NCBI RefSeq assembly: GCF_015864665.1
Contig: NZ_JADYWU010000001.1
Location: forward strand, 496,001-560,000
DNA: 64,000 nt
Source: Salinibacterium sp. SWN167
Lineage (GTDB): Bacteria; Actinomycetota; Actinomycetes; Actinomycetales; Microbacteriaceae
Direction of reading: 5' to 3'
Shown here: piece after piece, positions 19,372 to 28,416 of the stretch
Layout: the number at the start of each line of letters is the position of its first letter
Position numbering within the stretch: the first letter of the stretch is position 1
The notes under the pieces: generated by a model
What the model saw: only the letters and a program-made list of their open reading frames with translations
The model's database searches: none
Told to the model about the DNA's origin: nothing
Position numbers and translations under genes: made by a program

Positions 19372-19411
19372 CACTGAGCTGAAACGGCATCGCTAACGCG
19401 AAGTCGAACAC

Positions 19412-19450
19412 CGGATGCCCGGTCCCCGAACGTTGGGGGCCGGGCATCCG
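19412..19450 (+). terminator. Hairpin terminator after catalase
   Basis: An 11-bp perfect stem (CGGATGCCCGG with its complement) extended by five more pairs, one a G-T wobble, to a 7-base loop. It sits 41 bases after the katA stop and could also serve the convergent TauE gene. Confidence 0.85.
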
Positions 19451-19493
19451 TGCCTTAAGAAGCGAAGAGGCCTGCTCCGCAAGCGATCGTGCG

Positions 19494-20234
19494 TTAAGAG
19501 GCGAGGGCGAGAGCGCCATCGATGATCGCGACGGTTCCTCCGAGGTAGGCCACGGTGATGACCGCAATGCGAGCTGCTCGATGGCTGATGTGGCGAGTGA
19601 GCACTTCACCCAGCGCGAGCCCGACGAGCAGTGAGCCGATGATGAGGATCCAGCTGGCGACATCCAAATTGGGTACCACTCCGCCGGAGAAAATGGTTTT
19701 TGTGATGAGGGCAGACGAGCCCACAATCACAAAATACGGCTGCAGTGTGGCCGCGAAGTTCACTTGAGGCCAGCGCATCAGCACCGCGTAGATGCTGAGG
19801 GCCGGGCCGCCGACGCCCGCCGCCGTATTCATGAAACCTGATGCTGCCCCCGCCACAATTGCCGCCGGGCGGGCCGGAACGATATGTTCCGCGCGCGTAA
19901 TGAGCAACGTCGCGGTGAGAGCCACGATCACGAGCACGCCAACGCTGAGCTGCAGCACGGAGCCGGGAAGGCGGGTAACGAGCAGTGAGCCCGGGATGAT
20001 GGCCGCGACGGCCGGGATCGCCAGCCACGCCAGGGTGCGCCACTCGATGTGACGCCAGACGCGGGGGATGATGAGCAGCGATGAGACGACACCGCACAGG
20101 TTCACGACGAGCACGCCGTCGAAGGGGCCGAGCAAAATCACGATCAGCGGCGACGCTACGAGCGCGAACCCCATGCCCGTGATGCGTTGAGAGAGTGCTC
20201 CTATAACGACGGCGAGAGCGACAAGAGCGAGCAC
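19494..20234 (-). CDS. TauE/SafE-family membrane transporter
   Basis: A 246-residue membrane protein with about eight hydrophobic helices, of the TauE/SafE family of anion exporters associated with sulfite, sulfonate or sulfoacetate. The two internal repeats are visible: GMGFALVASPLIVILLGPFDGVLVVN near the start and GFMNTAAGVGGPALSIYAVLM in the second half. The substrate here is unknown; no sulfur-metabolism gene is next to it. It is convergent with catalase. A membrane-fused molybdopterin oxidoreductase of the sulfite-oxidase fold lies far away at 56 kb, so a shared sulfite role is speculation. Confidence 0.87.
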   Translation of the reverse strand: MLALVALAVVIGALSQRITGMGFALVASPLIVILLGPFDGVLVVNLCGVVSSLLIIPRVWRHIEWRTLAWLAIPAVAAIIPGSLLVTRLPGSVLQLSVGVLVIVALTATLLITRAEHIVPARPAAIVAGAASGFMNTAAGVGGPALSIYAVLMRWPQVNFAATLQPYFVIVGSSALITKTIFSGGVVPNLDVASWILIIGSLLVGLALGEVLTRHISHRAARIAVITVAYLGGTVAIIDGALALAS

Positions 20235-20328
20235 CGCCCCAGCCTAAGCGGATGCCGGGTTTACCAAAGACCGCAGCAGGCTCAGAGTGCGGGCTGCCCG
20301 TCGCGAGGCAGCGGGGATGGTGGCAGGG

Positions 20329-20793
20329 CTAGAGGTTTTTGGCGTAGCAGACGCTCAGTGGCTCGCCCGCATAGTCGCCGAAGTTTTCGATGCGGCTGTA
20401 GCCCTCGCGTTCGTAAAAGCGCATGGCGTCGGGCTGGGCTGTTCCGGTTTCGAGCGCCAACGTCGTTGCTGACTGTGCGCGGGCCCATTCTTCGAGTCCC
20501 TTGAGTACAGCAACTGCAATACCGGTACCGCGCTGAGCGGGCGTGACGTACATCCGCTTCACTTCAAAGATCTCTTCGCTCAGCTCACGGAGCCCGCCGC
20601 AACCAGCCGGAACGCCATCGACATAGGCGATCAAGAACACCACAACCGAGTCAGCGTTCGGCTTGACGCCGGGTTCGCTGTCTTCGGTTCCGTACCGCGC
20701 TGTGAGCTCGGCGCGCTGCGCAGAACGCAGCATGACCGAGTCGGCATGCTCAAAAGGAACGCTGCGGAGTTCGAGTTCGTAAGTGTCTTCCAC
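20329..20793 (-). CDS. GNAT-family N-acetyltransferase
   Basis: A 154-residue single-domain acetyltransferase. The acetyl-CoA loop motif reads RMYVTPAQRGTGIAVAVLKGLEEWA, followed by LALETGTAQPDAMRFYEREGYSRIENFG, the standard second half of the fold. The substrate is unknown. It lies 65 bases downstream of the collagen-like lipoprotein gene on the same strand. An ATG start is used and no unusual feature was seen. Confidence 0.9.
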   Translation of the reverse strand: MEDTYELELRSVPFEHADSVMLRSAQRAELTARYGTEDSEPGVKPNADSVVVFLIAYVDGVPAGCGGLRELSEEIFEVKRMYVTPAQRGTGIAVAVLKGLEEWARAQSATTLALETGTAQPDAMRFYEREGYSRIENFGDYAGEPLSVCYAKNL

Positions 20794-20857
20794 GTCAGAA
20801 TTCTAGTCTGCGTGTCACACGGAGCTCGCCAAGTGTCGACGACGCTGTTAGCGGTGA

Positions 20858-21826
20858 TTAGTTGCGACTCGGGAAGATTCCTAGGTGGCAGAGTGTCCAC
20901 GTCATGTTGTTAGGCGTGACCGCGCTCATGTCGGGAATGTTGAAGGTGGTGCGACCATCACCGCCGTAGGTGGTCCCTAGAAGCGAGAAGAGTGCAGTGT
21001 TGTTTGCAATTGACAGTTCACGCCCATCGGCCACGATGCCTTCACCGGCGTAGCTTGATGCTGTCAATGAGAGGGTGCCCAGATAGCATTCGTAGGTTCC
21101 GCCGTCACCCGCGCGATTAACGCTACTTCCGAAGCTGTTGGAGAGAGCGGAATTACCGGTCGCGCCAGTTGCGCCTGTTGCGCCGGCAGCTCCTGTTGCC
21201 CCGGTCGCGCCAGTTGCGCCGGCAGCTCCCGTTTCGCCTATTGGGCCCGCGTCGCCCTGAGGCCCCTGCGGGCCGGCCGGGCCGTCAGCGCCGTTGGTGC
21301 CCGTTGCGCCGGTGAGGCCTGTGGCGCCGGTGAGGCCGATGGGGCCGGTCGCTCCGGTGAGTCCTGTAGTGCCGTCAGTACCATCGGTACCATCAGTGCC
21401 GTCTGCACCCGCGGCGCCAGTGGCTCCCGTCGGTCCTCTGAGCGCGGTGCCTCCGTTCGCCCCGGTGAGTCCTGTTGCGCCATTGAGACCGTCGGCGCCA
21501 TCAGCTCCGTCGCTACCATCAGTGCCGTTTTTCCCGTCTTCGCCGTCCGCGGCAGCGTCGGTCATGAAGACTGCTTCGACAAAACCGGCACCGCACAAGT
21601 CGCCGGCGTCAATGAGCTTGATAGCCGAGGCGGTGGTGTCGACGCAGGCCTTCTGCAGTGCATCCGCAGAACTGCCCTGGCTCGTGCAGCCGGCAAGCAT
21701 GACGGCTGCGACGGCTGCTCCTGCAAACAGTCGAAGTGAACGGGACGGCGTACGGGAGGCTGAAGGCAAAGAGGAGATCCAGACATAGGAGAAGCGCAGT
21801 AATGCGTCACGGGTTGATACAAACAT
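20858..21826 (-). CDS. Collagen-like repeat lipoprotein with tail-collar-like C-terminus
   Basis: A 322-residue surface protein in three parts. Residues 1-47 form a long lipoprotein signal ending LAGC, with the lipidated cysteine at 47. Residues 95-224 are about 43 Gly-x-y triplets, mostly GATG, GTDG and GLTG types, rich in Thr, Ala and Asp and poor in Pro, so a collagen-like triple helix without hydroxyproline support. Residues 225-322 include [25 protein letters not shown] split over two strands, the signature of phage tail-collar domains, a likely trimer-forming end. The protein should stand out from the cell surface. The start is less sure, as the leader is long. Confidence 0.85.
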   Translation of the reverse strand: MFVSTRDALLRFSYVWISSLPSASRTPSRSLRLFAGAAVAAVMLAGCTSQGSSADALQKACVDTTASAIKLIDAGDLCGAGFVEAVFMTDAAADGEDGKNGTDGSDGADGADGLNGATGLTGANGGTALRGPTGATGAAGADGTDGTDGTDGTTGLTGATGPIGLTGATGLTGATGTNGADGPAGPQGPQGDAGPIGETGAAGATGATGATGAAGATGATGATGNSALSNSFGSSVNRAGDGGTYECYLGTLSLTASSYAGEGIVADGRELSIANNTALFSLLGTTYGGDGRTTFNIPDMSAVTPNNMTWTLCHLGIFPSRN

Positions 21827-21941
21827 AACGAAGTTCTCTCAGTTAACCCAAGTGGTCTCGGCCCCAGTATGGGGGTGCAGCGGGCGTTCTACCTGCCTGC
21901 CATGGTGGGTGAACACAGCTACAGGGTGCAGAATTCGAAGC

Positions 21942-24170
21942 ATGATGAATGCGAACGGCGGTGGGCAGCGCGGTGGCGAAGAACTGATCAGTGACGTAGC
22001 CGAACCCGTCGCATTAATAGCTTCCTCCCACGCCTTCGAGGAAGCGGTGGCCGCTGTTCGCGCCGGCACAATCGATGCGGATGAGGCCTCAGCCCAACTC
22101 ATCAGACTGCTGACCGACAAAGAGCTGCTCGGTCTGCTCGACGGTGACTCTCCCCGGCGACTCCTCCCCTTCATTCCTGCCCTTCTCGGGCGCCGACCAT
22201 TCGTGGCCGGTGCAGTGTCACGGCTCGGCATCCCCGGCATCCGCTTCAGCGATGGTGCTCGGGGCGTCGTGATCGGCGCGGCCACAGCGTTCCCCGTGAC
22301 TATGGCGCGGGCAGCAACGTGGAACCCAGAACTTGAGCAGCGAGTCGGCGAAGCGATTGGTGCTGAGACCCGCGCGCGGGGCGCCAACTACTCGGCATCG
22401 GTGTGCGTGAACCTGCTGCGGCATCCGGCCTGGGGTCGCGCGCAGGAATGCTACGGCGAAGATCCGGTGCTCGTCGGTCAGATGGGCTCGGCGCTCACCC
22501 GCGGCGTTCGGGTGCACACGATGGCGTGCGTCAAGCATTTCGCGCTCAACTCCATGGAGAACGAACGCTTCGAAGTGGATGTCGCCGTCGATGACCACGC
22601 GCTGCACGAAGTGTATTTGCCCCATTTCAAAGCGACGGTGGATGCCGGAGCCGACTCGATTATGAGCGCCTACAACCGGGTTCGCGGCGAATATATGGAC
22701 GTCAACCGCCCCCTGCTCACTGATGTGCTGCGCGACGAGTGGGGCTTCACCGGGTTCGTTACGAGCGACTGGGTGTTCGGCACCCACGATGCAGTCGCGA
22801 GCCTCAAAGCCGGCATGGATATCGAGATGCCGTTGCGGATGCTGCGGGCTCGTGCCCTTCCCGCGGCGCTTCGTAGCGGCGAGCTCGACCGCGCGACGGT
22901 GTTGGAATCTGCCCACCGCATCCTGCGCACCAGCATTCTGCATGCGGCCACGCGCGAGCAGCAGGAGCCGAGCGCCAGCGTCGTTGCCTCTCCCGCCCAC
23001 CGGGCTCTCGCGCTTCAGGCTGCCGCCGAGTCGATCGTGCTACTCAAAAACGACGCTGTCGATGAGACCCCGCTGCTGCCGTTGCCGCGCACCACGCGCC
23101 GGCTCGCCGTCATCGGGCGGCTCGCTGACGAAGCGAACCTGGGCGACCACGGCTCCTCGCGCGTTCGTCCGCCGTCGACCGTTTCCCCGCTGCAAGGAGT
23201 ACGCGAAGCGTTCCCTGCGGCCCACATCACGAGCGCCACCGGGCAAAACGAGAGCGCTGCCGCGACGCTCGCTGCGCAGGCAGAGTTCGCTATTGTCGTC
23301 GTCGGGCTCGACCAGCACGACGAGGGGGAGTCGGTGGTCACCGGGGGAGTCGATGTGGGCATCCTCGGGCGCGCGTTCACCTCGGGGTTGTCTCGCCGCA
23401 TCTTCACCGGCCTGGCACACCTCGCGGCACGCTTCGTTCGCGGCGGCGATCGCAGTTCCCTCGAACTTCGTCCTTCGGACGCGAGCCTCATTCGCGCGGT
23501 CTCCGCCGCGAACCCGCGCACCGTTGTGGTGCTGATTGGCGGCAGTGCAATCGTGACCGACGAGTGGCGGGATCGTATTCCTGCGCTGGTTCTCGCCTGG
23601 TACGGCGGCATGGAGGGCGGGCATGCGCTCGCGAGCATGCTTACGGGAGACACCGAACCCGGAGGCCGGTTGCCGTTCGTCATCCCGCGCGACGCGGCGC
23701 AGTTGCCTCCCTTCGACAGCGCAGCGAAGGCCGTGGTCTATGACAACTCTTGGGGTCAACGCCACCTCGATGCCACCGGCAGCACTCCCGCCTTCCCCTT
23801 CGGATTCGGCCTGGGCTACACGACGATCACGCACGAACTACTCGACCACACGTTCGCCGATGCCGGCGGTACCGCTCGTGTGCTCGTCACCAACACGGGC
23901 GACCGCGACGGCTCCACCGTCGTACAGCTTTACGCTGCTGACGTGGCGGCCGAGCATCCGGTCGCCCAACTAGTGGGCTTTCAGAAAGTGATGGTGCAGC
24001 GCGGGGCAAGCACGACCGTACAGATCGCGCTCGATGCGGGGCCAACGTTGCAGCGAGATCCGAATTCTCGACAGTGGAGCGCGCGGTCAGGTGAGTGGGC
24101 GCTGATCGCCGCTCAGCACAGTCCTTCGAACTGGACTGGCGCCGTGCCGTTGCGCCCTATCGCCGGCTAG
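21942..24170 (+). CDS. Glycoside hydrolase family 3 enzyme
   Basis: A 742-residue enzyme with the GH3 layout: an N-terminal TIM barrel with KHFALNSMENER and the nucleophile aspartate in GFVTSDW near residue 275, a central alpha/beta sandwich with VVVGLDQHDEGES, and a C-terminal fibronectin-like domain (GTARVLVTNTGDRDGSTVVQLY). Such enzymes release terminal beta-linked glucose, xylose or GlcNAc units. No signal peptide is seen, so it is cytoplasmic and would act on imported oligosaccharides. I placed the start at the ATG at 21942; an in-frame start at 21852 would add a Cys-rich non-conserved stretch. It ends tail to tail with the glycosyltransferase gene, overlapping by 14 bases. Confidence 0.92.
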   Translation: MMNANGGGQRGGEELISDVAEPVALIASSHAFEEAVAAVRAGTIDADEASAQLIRLLTDKELLGLLDGDSPRRLLPFIPALLGRRPFVAGAVSRLGIPGIRFSDGARGVVIGAATAFPVTMARAATWNPELEQRVGEAIGAETRARGANYSASVCVNLLRHPAWGRAQECYGEDPVLVGQMGSALTRGVRVHTMACVKHFALNSMENERFEVDVAVDDHALHEVYLPHFKATVDAGADSIMSAYNRVRGEYMDVNRPLLTDVLRDEWGFTGFVTSDWVFGTHDAVASLKAGMDIEMPLRMLRARALPAALRSGELDRATVLESAHRILRTSILHAATREQQEPSASVVASPAHRALALQAAAESIVLLKNDAVDETPLLPLPRTTRRLAVIGRLADEANLGDHGSSRVRPPSTVSPLQGVREAFPAAHITSATGQNESAAATLAAQAEFAIVVVGLDQHDEGESVVTGGVDVGILGRAFTSGLSRRIFTGLAHLAARFVRGGDRSSLELRPSDASLIRAVSAANPRTVVVLIGGSAIVTDEWRDRIPALVLAWYGGMEGGHALASMLTGDTEPGGRLPFVIPRDAAQLPPFDSAAKAVVYDNSWGQRHLDATGSTPAFPFGFGLGYTTITHELLDHTFADAGGTARVLVTNTGDRDGSTVVQLYAADVAAEHPVAQLVGFQKVMVQRGASTTVQIALDAGPTLQRDPNSRQWSARSGEWALIAAQHSPSNWTGAVPLRPIAG

Positions 24171-25620
24171 CGCCGGTAGCCGCGTGCGGGAGCGGGTCAA
24201 CGCGAACACGCAGGGAGTCGTCGTGGCGCAGAACGGCCCGGATCAAGCGGCGGCCCTCCCAGCGAAGCGACGCAAGTGTCTGATCGGGGCGGAGCACTAA
24301 CTCGCCCTCGGTCGACGCGTAGCGCTTCTGCAGGTCTTTCAGCTCGTCTGCTTTCAGTAGTGCCACCGTGCTGTTGTCCGTGGGGTCGGTCAGTCGAACC
24401 AGAGCGGAATCTCCGCGCAGATCGCTCGCCACCAGTCGTTTTTCGCTGGCGGCAAGAATAGCTTTTTGAGCGTCTCGGGTCACGACGATCGGGCGGCGCG
24501 GGCCATCGAGCAGGCCGGTAAGAACGTCCGCTGCGGCATCTGGCCGGCCAGTTTTCTTCGCGGCTGTTTGCATCCGTTCGAGGCGGCCAGGCTCGCGCAA
24601 AATCTGGTCGATCTTCCAGCCGAGCGTAATAACGTCGTTGCAGCGAACAGCAGCACCCTGTTCCATCAGGTAGTCACCGTTACGCACTTCTTGCCCCGGG
24701 ATGGGGTTCACCAGCACCATGGGCAAGCCCGCCGCCATACATTCGGAGGCCGAGAGGCCACCCGGTTTACCCACAAAGAGGTCGGCGCTTCTCAGCAGTG
24801 CGGGCATCTCGGTTGCGAATCCCAGAATGTGGAAGCGATCGTCAGTGCCAACGAGTTTCTCAATGTCGTCACGAGTCTCCTCGTTGTGTCCACACACGAC
24901 GGTGGCTGTGAAGGCTGAGCGCATATGCAGTGTCTGCCGCACCGCAGCGACGGCGTAGTCCCCGCCCGCTGCGCCTGCAGAAATCAAAATGTGGGGAACG
25001 TCATGGGCGACGCGGTCGGTTTCGGCATCCGGATACGAACTGATCGGGATGCCGGTGGCGGCTACACGATCGGCGGGCAGGCCGAGCGCCATCAGTTCCA
25101 CCCTGCCTTCTTCGCGCGCCACGTTAAACGAGTGGAACGCGCTGGTCAGCCAGAGGCCTTGAGGATCGTAGTCGGTGGTGACAACCGCTGTTTTGGCATC
25201 GATGACTCCGCGCATGAGGAGCGTGGCCATGAGCTGGGCGGGAAGAAAGTGGGTGCTGACGATCGCGGTGGGTTGGAAGCGTTTGATCTCCCGAATCACG
25301 GGAAGAGAGTTGGCCTGCGTCCAAGGGTCGATCGGTCCCCTGCGCCAAAAAGGGGCGTCGCTCACGTCGTACGCCCACTCAAGCACCCACGGCAAACCTT
25401 TGGCGAGCACGAAGTAGCCCTTGCCCAACACGTCGCGGTACAGAGTGCTGCTCACCTGAAGCACGTCGAGCACTTTTACTTCGACGACATCCTTGCGCGC
25501 ATCACACGCTTGGCGCACTGCCGCGGCGGCGCTGTTATGCCCCGAGCCGACACCAGCAGACAAGATCAGTACCCGCTCTCCTCCAGCAGTGGGGGAATGA
25601 GCGGGGAGGGTCTCTGGCAT
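24157..25620 (-). CDS. GT28-type (MGDG synthase-like) glycosyltransferase
   Basis: A 487-residue glycosyltransferase of the UgtP/MurG/MGDG-synthase group. The N-terminal acceptor domain begins RVLILSAGVGSGHNSAAAAV, the typical loop of diacylglycerol glucosyltransferases. The C-terminal domain carries FVGKPGGLSASECMAAGLPMVLVN, the sugar-nucleotide site. These enzymes add glucose or galactose to diacylglycerol to make membrane glycolipids. About 110 residues beyond the catalytic core, starting near 375, are an extra domain of unknown role. The acceptor is inferred from the family; a related polar-lipid role is likely. Confidence 0.85.
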   Translation of the reverse strand: MPETLPAHSPTAGGERVLILSAGVGSGHNSAAAAVRQACDARKDVVEVKVLDVLQVSSTLYRDVLGKGYFVLAKGLPWVLEWAYDVSDAPFWRRGPIDPWTQANSLPVIREIKRFQPTAIVSTHFLPAQLMATLLMRGVIDAKTAVVTTDYDPQGLWLTSAFHSFNVAREEGRVELMALGLPADRVAATGIPISSYPDAETDRVAHDVPHILISAGAAGGDYAVAAVRQTLHMRSAFTATVVCGHNEETRDDIEKLVGTDDRFHILGFATEMPALLRSADLFVGKPGGLSASECMAAGLPMVLVNPIPGQEVRNGDYLMEQGAAVRCNDVITLGWKIDQILREPGRLERMQTAAKKTGRPDAAADVLTGLLDGPRRPIVVTRDAQKAILAASEKRLVASDLRGDSALVRLTDPTDNSTVALLKADELKDLQKRYASTEGELVLRPDQTLASLRWEGRRLIRAVLRHDDSLRVRVDPLPHAATGASRR

Positions 25621-25690
25621 GGGGGAAATGATAGTCGAGCCCGGTGCGGCTGCGCCCGGAGTTTGTGCAGTTCCGTTCCCGGCAAACTTC

Positions 25691-27076
25691 TTAGAGCCAG
25701 CGATGCTCTGAGGTCGCTACGCGTGCAGCCTCGGCGAAGCGGGCGAACCGTTCGCGCTCCACCGCGTCGTACGTTTCGGCGGCCACGGATGCTTCGAGCC
25801 GGTCGATCTGCGCCGCCACCGCTTCGGACTGCTCGGTGCGTTGCGCGCGGTAGCCCACCTCTTGCAGCAGTTGGTACAAACGCTCCACCACCCCGGGGTC
25901 GCTCGCGCCATAGCGCCGTGGTTGCGTCAGGGCGATGTCGAGCAGGTTGATGAAGTTGTGCGGCTTGATGATCACGCGCACGAGGTTGTCATCATCGGTG
26001 AGACCGCGAGACTGAATCTCAAGGTCGGCGATCGAGCACAGCGTCGCCGAAATGTGGCCGAGGGTATGCACGGCCGTCGTCGGGTCGTTGACTCCGGGGG
26101 AGAGGGCGCGTGCCGTGATATCGACGAGCTGGCGGATGCCAAAACCGATATCTTGGCTGGCCGTGCGCTCGTAGGCGAGGCTGACGGCACCGACCAACGC
26201 GCTGTTGATGGTGTCGCGGTCGTCGTCATCCAGGTGGCGCATCGGGTCACGCGGCCACCAGCGCAGCACGGGGGTGCCGCTGACCATGTGATGACCAACG
26301 GTGTGTTCTTCCCGCGCCACGATGTCGTATTTGATGGCGATTGTGAGTAGCCGAGAGCGGTCGCTAGAGCGAATAAACCCGGACCGCTTCGCGAGACTTA
26401 GCTCGATACGTTCAGCGGGCGGCCAGTCGGGCAGTTCCGTTTCGCCGGTTGCCATGGTGGATGCCACGAGCTCGATGGTCTTACTGGTTTCGAGGTAGAC
26501 CTGCCGCATCGTCGTCTCGATGCGCAGTTGCCGCGCGAGGTGCGCCAGGAACAGCGTGAGCATGACAACGCTCGCCAGGGTCAGGAGCGACGCCAACGTC
26601 ACCGCAAGGCGCGGCACGATCGGGTCGATGCTGTCGTCGCCATCCTGAACCGTGCGCAACACCGTGAGTGCGTAGGCGAAGGTGCCGACGAACACCGAGA
26701 GAGTCCAGTGCACCGTCTGGTCTTTGAGGAAGGTGCGCAGCACGCGCGGGGAAGCCTGGCTGCTGGCTAGTTGGAGCGCGACGACGGTGAGCGAGAAAGT
26801 AAGGGAGGTCGCCGTGATCAGCGAACCCGAGATGGCGGAGAGCACGGCGCGCGCGCTTTCGGGGCCACCAGCAAACAGGATGCGTTCGAGGCCCACCGGT
26901 AACGACGAGTCAACGGCGCGGTCGATCAGGGGCAACACAATGCCCAAGATCACGGCGAGAAGAATGGAAATCGTGGGCAATGGCCACAGCTCAGCGGCGA
27001 TCCCTTCGCGCACGGTGGCAATCCAGCGGCGCAGGGAATTGCGGCGTGCACTCTGTGTTGCTAGTTCGCTCATCAC
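25691..27076 (-). CDS. DUF2254 membrane protein
   Basis: A 461-residue protein of the DUF2254 family. Four hydrophobic helices lie in the first 180 residues (near 37-57, 85-108, 120-140 and 155-175), and the rest is a large soluble domain with SPGVNDPTTAVHTLGHIS. The family is widespread in bacteria and has no proven activity. It is divergent from the MscS channel gene, with about 90 bases between, so the two may share a control region and a role in the cell envelope. That link is only inferred. Confidence 0.87.
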   Translation of the reverse strand: MMSELATQSARRNSLRRWIATVREGIAAELWPLPTISILLAVILGIVLPLIDRAVDSSLPVGLERILFAGGPESARAVLSAISGSLITATSLTFSLTVVALQLASSQASPRVLRTFLKDQTVHWTLSVFVGTFAYALTVLRTVQDGDDSIDPIVPRLAVTLASLLTLASVVMLTLFLAHLARQLRIETTMRQVYLETSKTIELVASTMATGETELPDWPPAERIELSLAKRSGFIRSSDRSRLLTIAIKYDIVAREEHTVGHHMVSGTPVLRWWPRDPMRHLDDDDRDTINSALVGAVSLAYERTASQDIGFGIRQLVDITARALSPGVNDPTTAVHTLGHISATLCSIADLEIQSRGLTDDDNLVRVIIKPHNFINLLDIALTQPRRYGASDPGVVERLYQLLQEVGYRAQRTEQSEAVAAQIDRLEASVAAETYDAVERERFARFAEAARVATSEHRWL

Positions 27077-27168
27077 ATCCCTCTCCTGTCGCCCTAGTTA
27101 ATCACGTCAGGCTTCGTGTGGCGCGTGCCCCTAGGGTGGAACAACGCGAATGAAAGGAAATCACTCGA

Positions 27169-28404
27169 TTGTTTGAATGGGTATCGTGGCTGGGGCTCGC
27201 TGTGGCCGTAGTGGTTGCGCTTGTCGCCGTCGTCATTGGCATCGGAGTGATCTCTCTCATCGTGAGAGGAATCTCACGTCTGCGGCCCGGGGTCTATAAG
27301 ACTCTCGCTCAATCGCGTCAGCGTTTGAGAGTACTTATGGCGTTGCTCGCCGTGTGGGCAGCAATCTCGATCACGCTCCCGGTCGAAGATCTGAGTGACA
27401 TCGTCAACCAAGTTTTCTTGATCGCGGTAATCGCGGCCAGCGGCTGGTTGCTCATCGCCATCATCAACGTTCTGCTCAACCGGACCATCGCCCGGTACCC
27501 CACCGACGTTCCCGACAACCGAGCTGCGCGTCGCGTGCGCACTCAAGTGCAACTGATCCGTCGCGTGCTCGCGGCCGTGATCGTCATCGTCACTATTGGT
27601 GCCATTCTTCTCACTCTTCCGGGGGCAGAAACCCTCGGCGCAAGTGTTCTCGCTTCAGCCGGCCTCGTCAGCGTCGTCGCCGGTATTGCTGCGCAGTCCG
27701 CTCTTGGCAACGTGTTCGCGGGAATGCAGCTTGCCTTCAGCGACGCCATCCGCGTGGACGACGTCGTGATCGCCGACGGTGAGTGGGGCCGCATCGAAGA
27801 AATCACCCTCACCTACATTGTTGTCAGCATCTGGGATCAGCGCCGCCTCGTGCTGCCTTCCACCTACTTCACGACGACGCCGTTCCAAAACTGGACCCGC
27901 AACGCCACCGAACTTCTCGGCGAGGTCAACTTCGACCTCGACTGGCGCGTCAACATCGACCAGATGCGCGAGCGCCTCAGCAAAGTTGTCGAGCGAACCG
28001 AGCTGTGGGACGGCCGCACGGCCAACATCCAAGTCGTGGATGCCAAGGGTGGTTTCGTTCGAGTGCGCGTGCTGATTAGCGCCGCCGACTCCGGCGCGCT
28101 CTGGGATCTGCGCACGCACGTTCGCGAAGAAATGGTCACGTGGTTGCAGGCCAAGAATCCGGCTGCGCTTCCTCGCACGCGAGTGCTCATGGTCGAGAAT
28201 GAGGCAGCGGTGCGCACCAAGTCATCGCCAGCCTCGCAAAACCGCGGCCTCTTCAGCGGTAGCGCCGAAGCGGATGCTCGCCGTCAAGAATTCACGGGAG
28301 CGATTCCGGTTCAAGACAACGTGCCCGAGAACCTGGTTGGCCCAGAAGAGACTGATGCCGATGAGGCTCAGTCGTCCACCGCCAAGCGCGTCATCAACGA
28401 CTAG
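27169..28404 (+). CDS. MscS-family mechanosensitive channel
   Basis: A 411-residue small-conductance mechanosensitive channel that lets solutes out when the membrane is stretched. Hydrophobic helices lie near residues 7-28, 60-78 and 85-103, and the pore-lining helix is seen at GASVLASAGLVSVVAGIAAQ, followed by the typical beta domain with DAIRVDDVVIADGEWGRIEEI. A C-terminal tail of about 80 residues is polar and unconserved. The start is TTG with AAAGGAAA upstream and no better in-frame codon. A CPBP-family gene follows 12 bases after the stop and is likely co-transcribed. Confidence 0.93.
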   Translation: MFEWVSWLGLAVAVVVALVAVVIGIGVISLIVRGISRLRPGVYKTLAQSRQRLRVLMALLAVWAAISITLPVEDLSDIVNQVFLIAVIAASGWLLIAIINVLLNRTIARYPTDVPDNRAARRVRTQVQLIRRVLAAVIVIVTIGAILLTLPGAETLGASVLASAGLVSVVAGIAAQSALGNVFAGMQLAFSDAIRVDDVVIADGEWGRIEEITLTYIVVSIWDQRRLVLPSTYFTTTPFQNWTRNATELLGEVNFDLDWRVNIDQMRERLSKVVERTELWDGRTANIQVVDAKGGFVRVRVLISAADSGALWDLRTHVREEMVTWLQAKNPAALPRTRVLMVENEAAVRTKSSPASQNRGLFSGSAEADARRQEFTGAIPVQDNVPENLVGPEETDADEAQSSTAKRVIND

Positions 28405-28416
28405 GAGTCATTCAGG

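Noticed and set aside
21150-21540. CRISPR-like repeat array
   Set aside because: The repeats are 9-base codon triplet repeats in frame in the collagen-like gene, with no equal spacers and no cas genes.
21294-21788. A Pro/Val/Ala-repeat protein on the plus strand
   Set aside because: It is the reverse complement of the Gly-x-y triplets of the collagen-like gene, which has a signal and a C-terminal domain.
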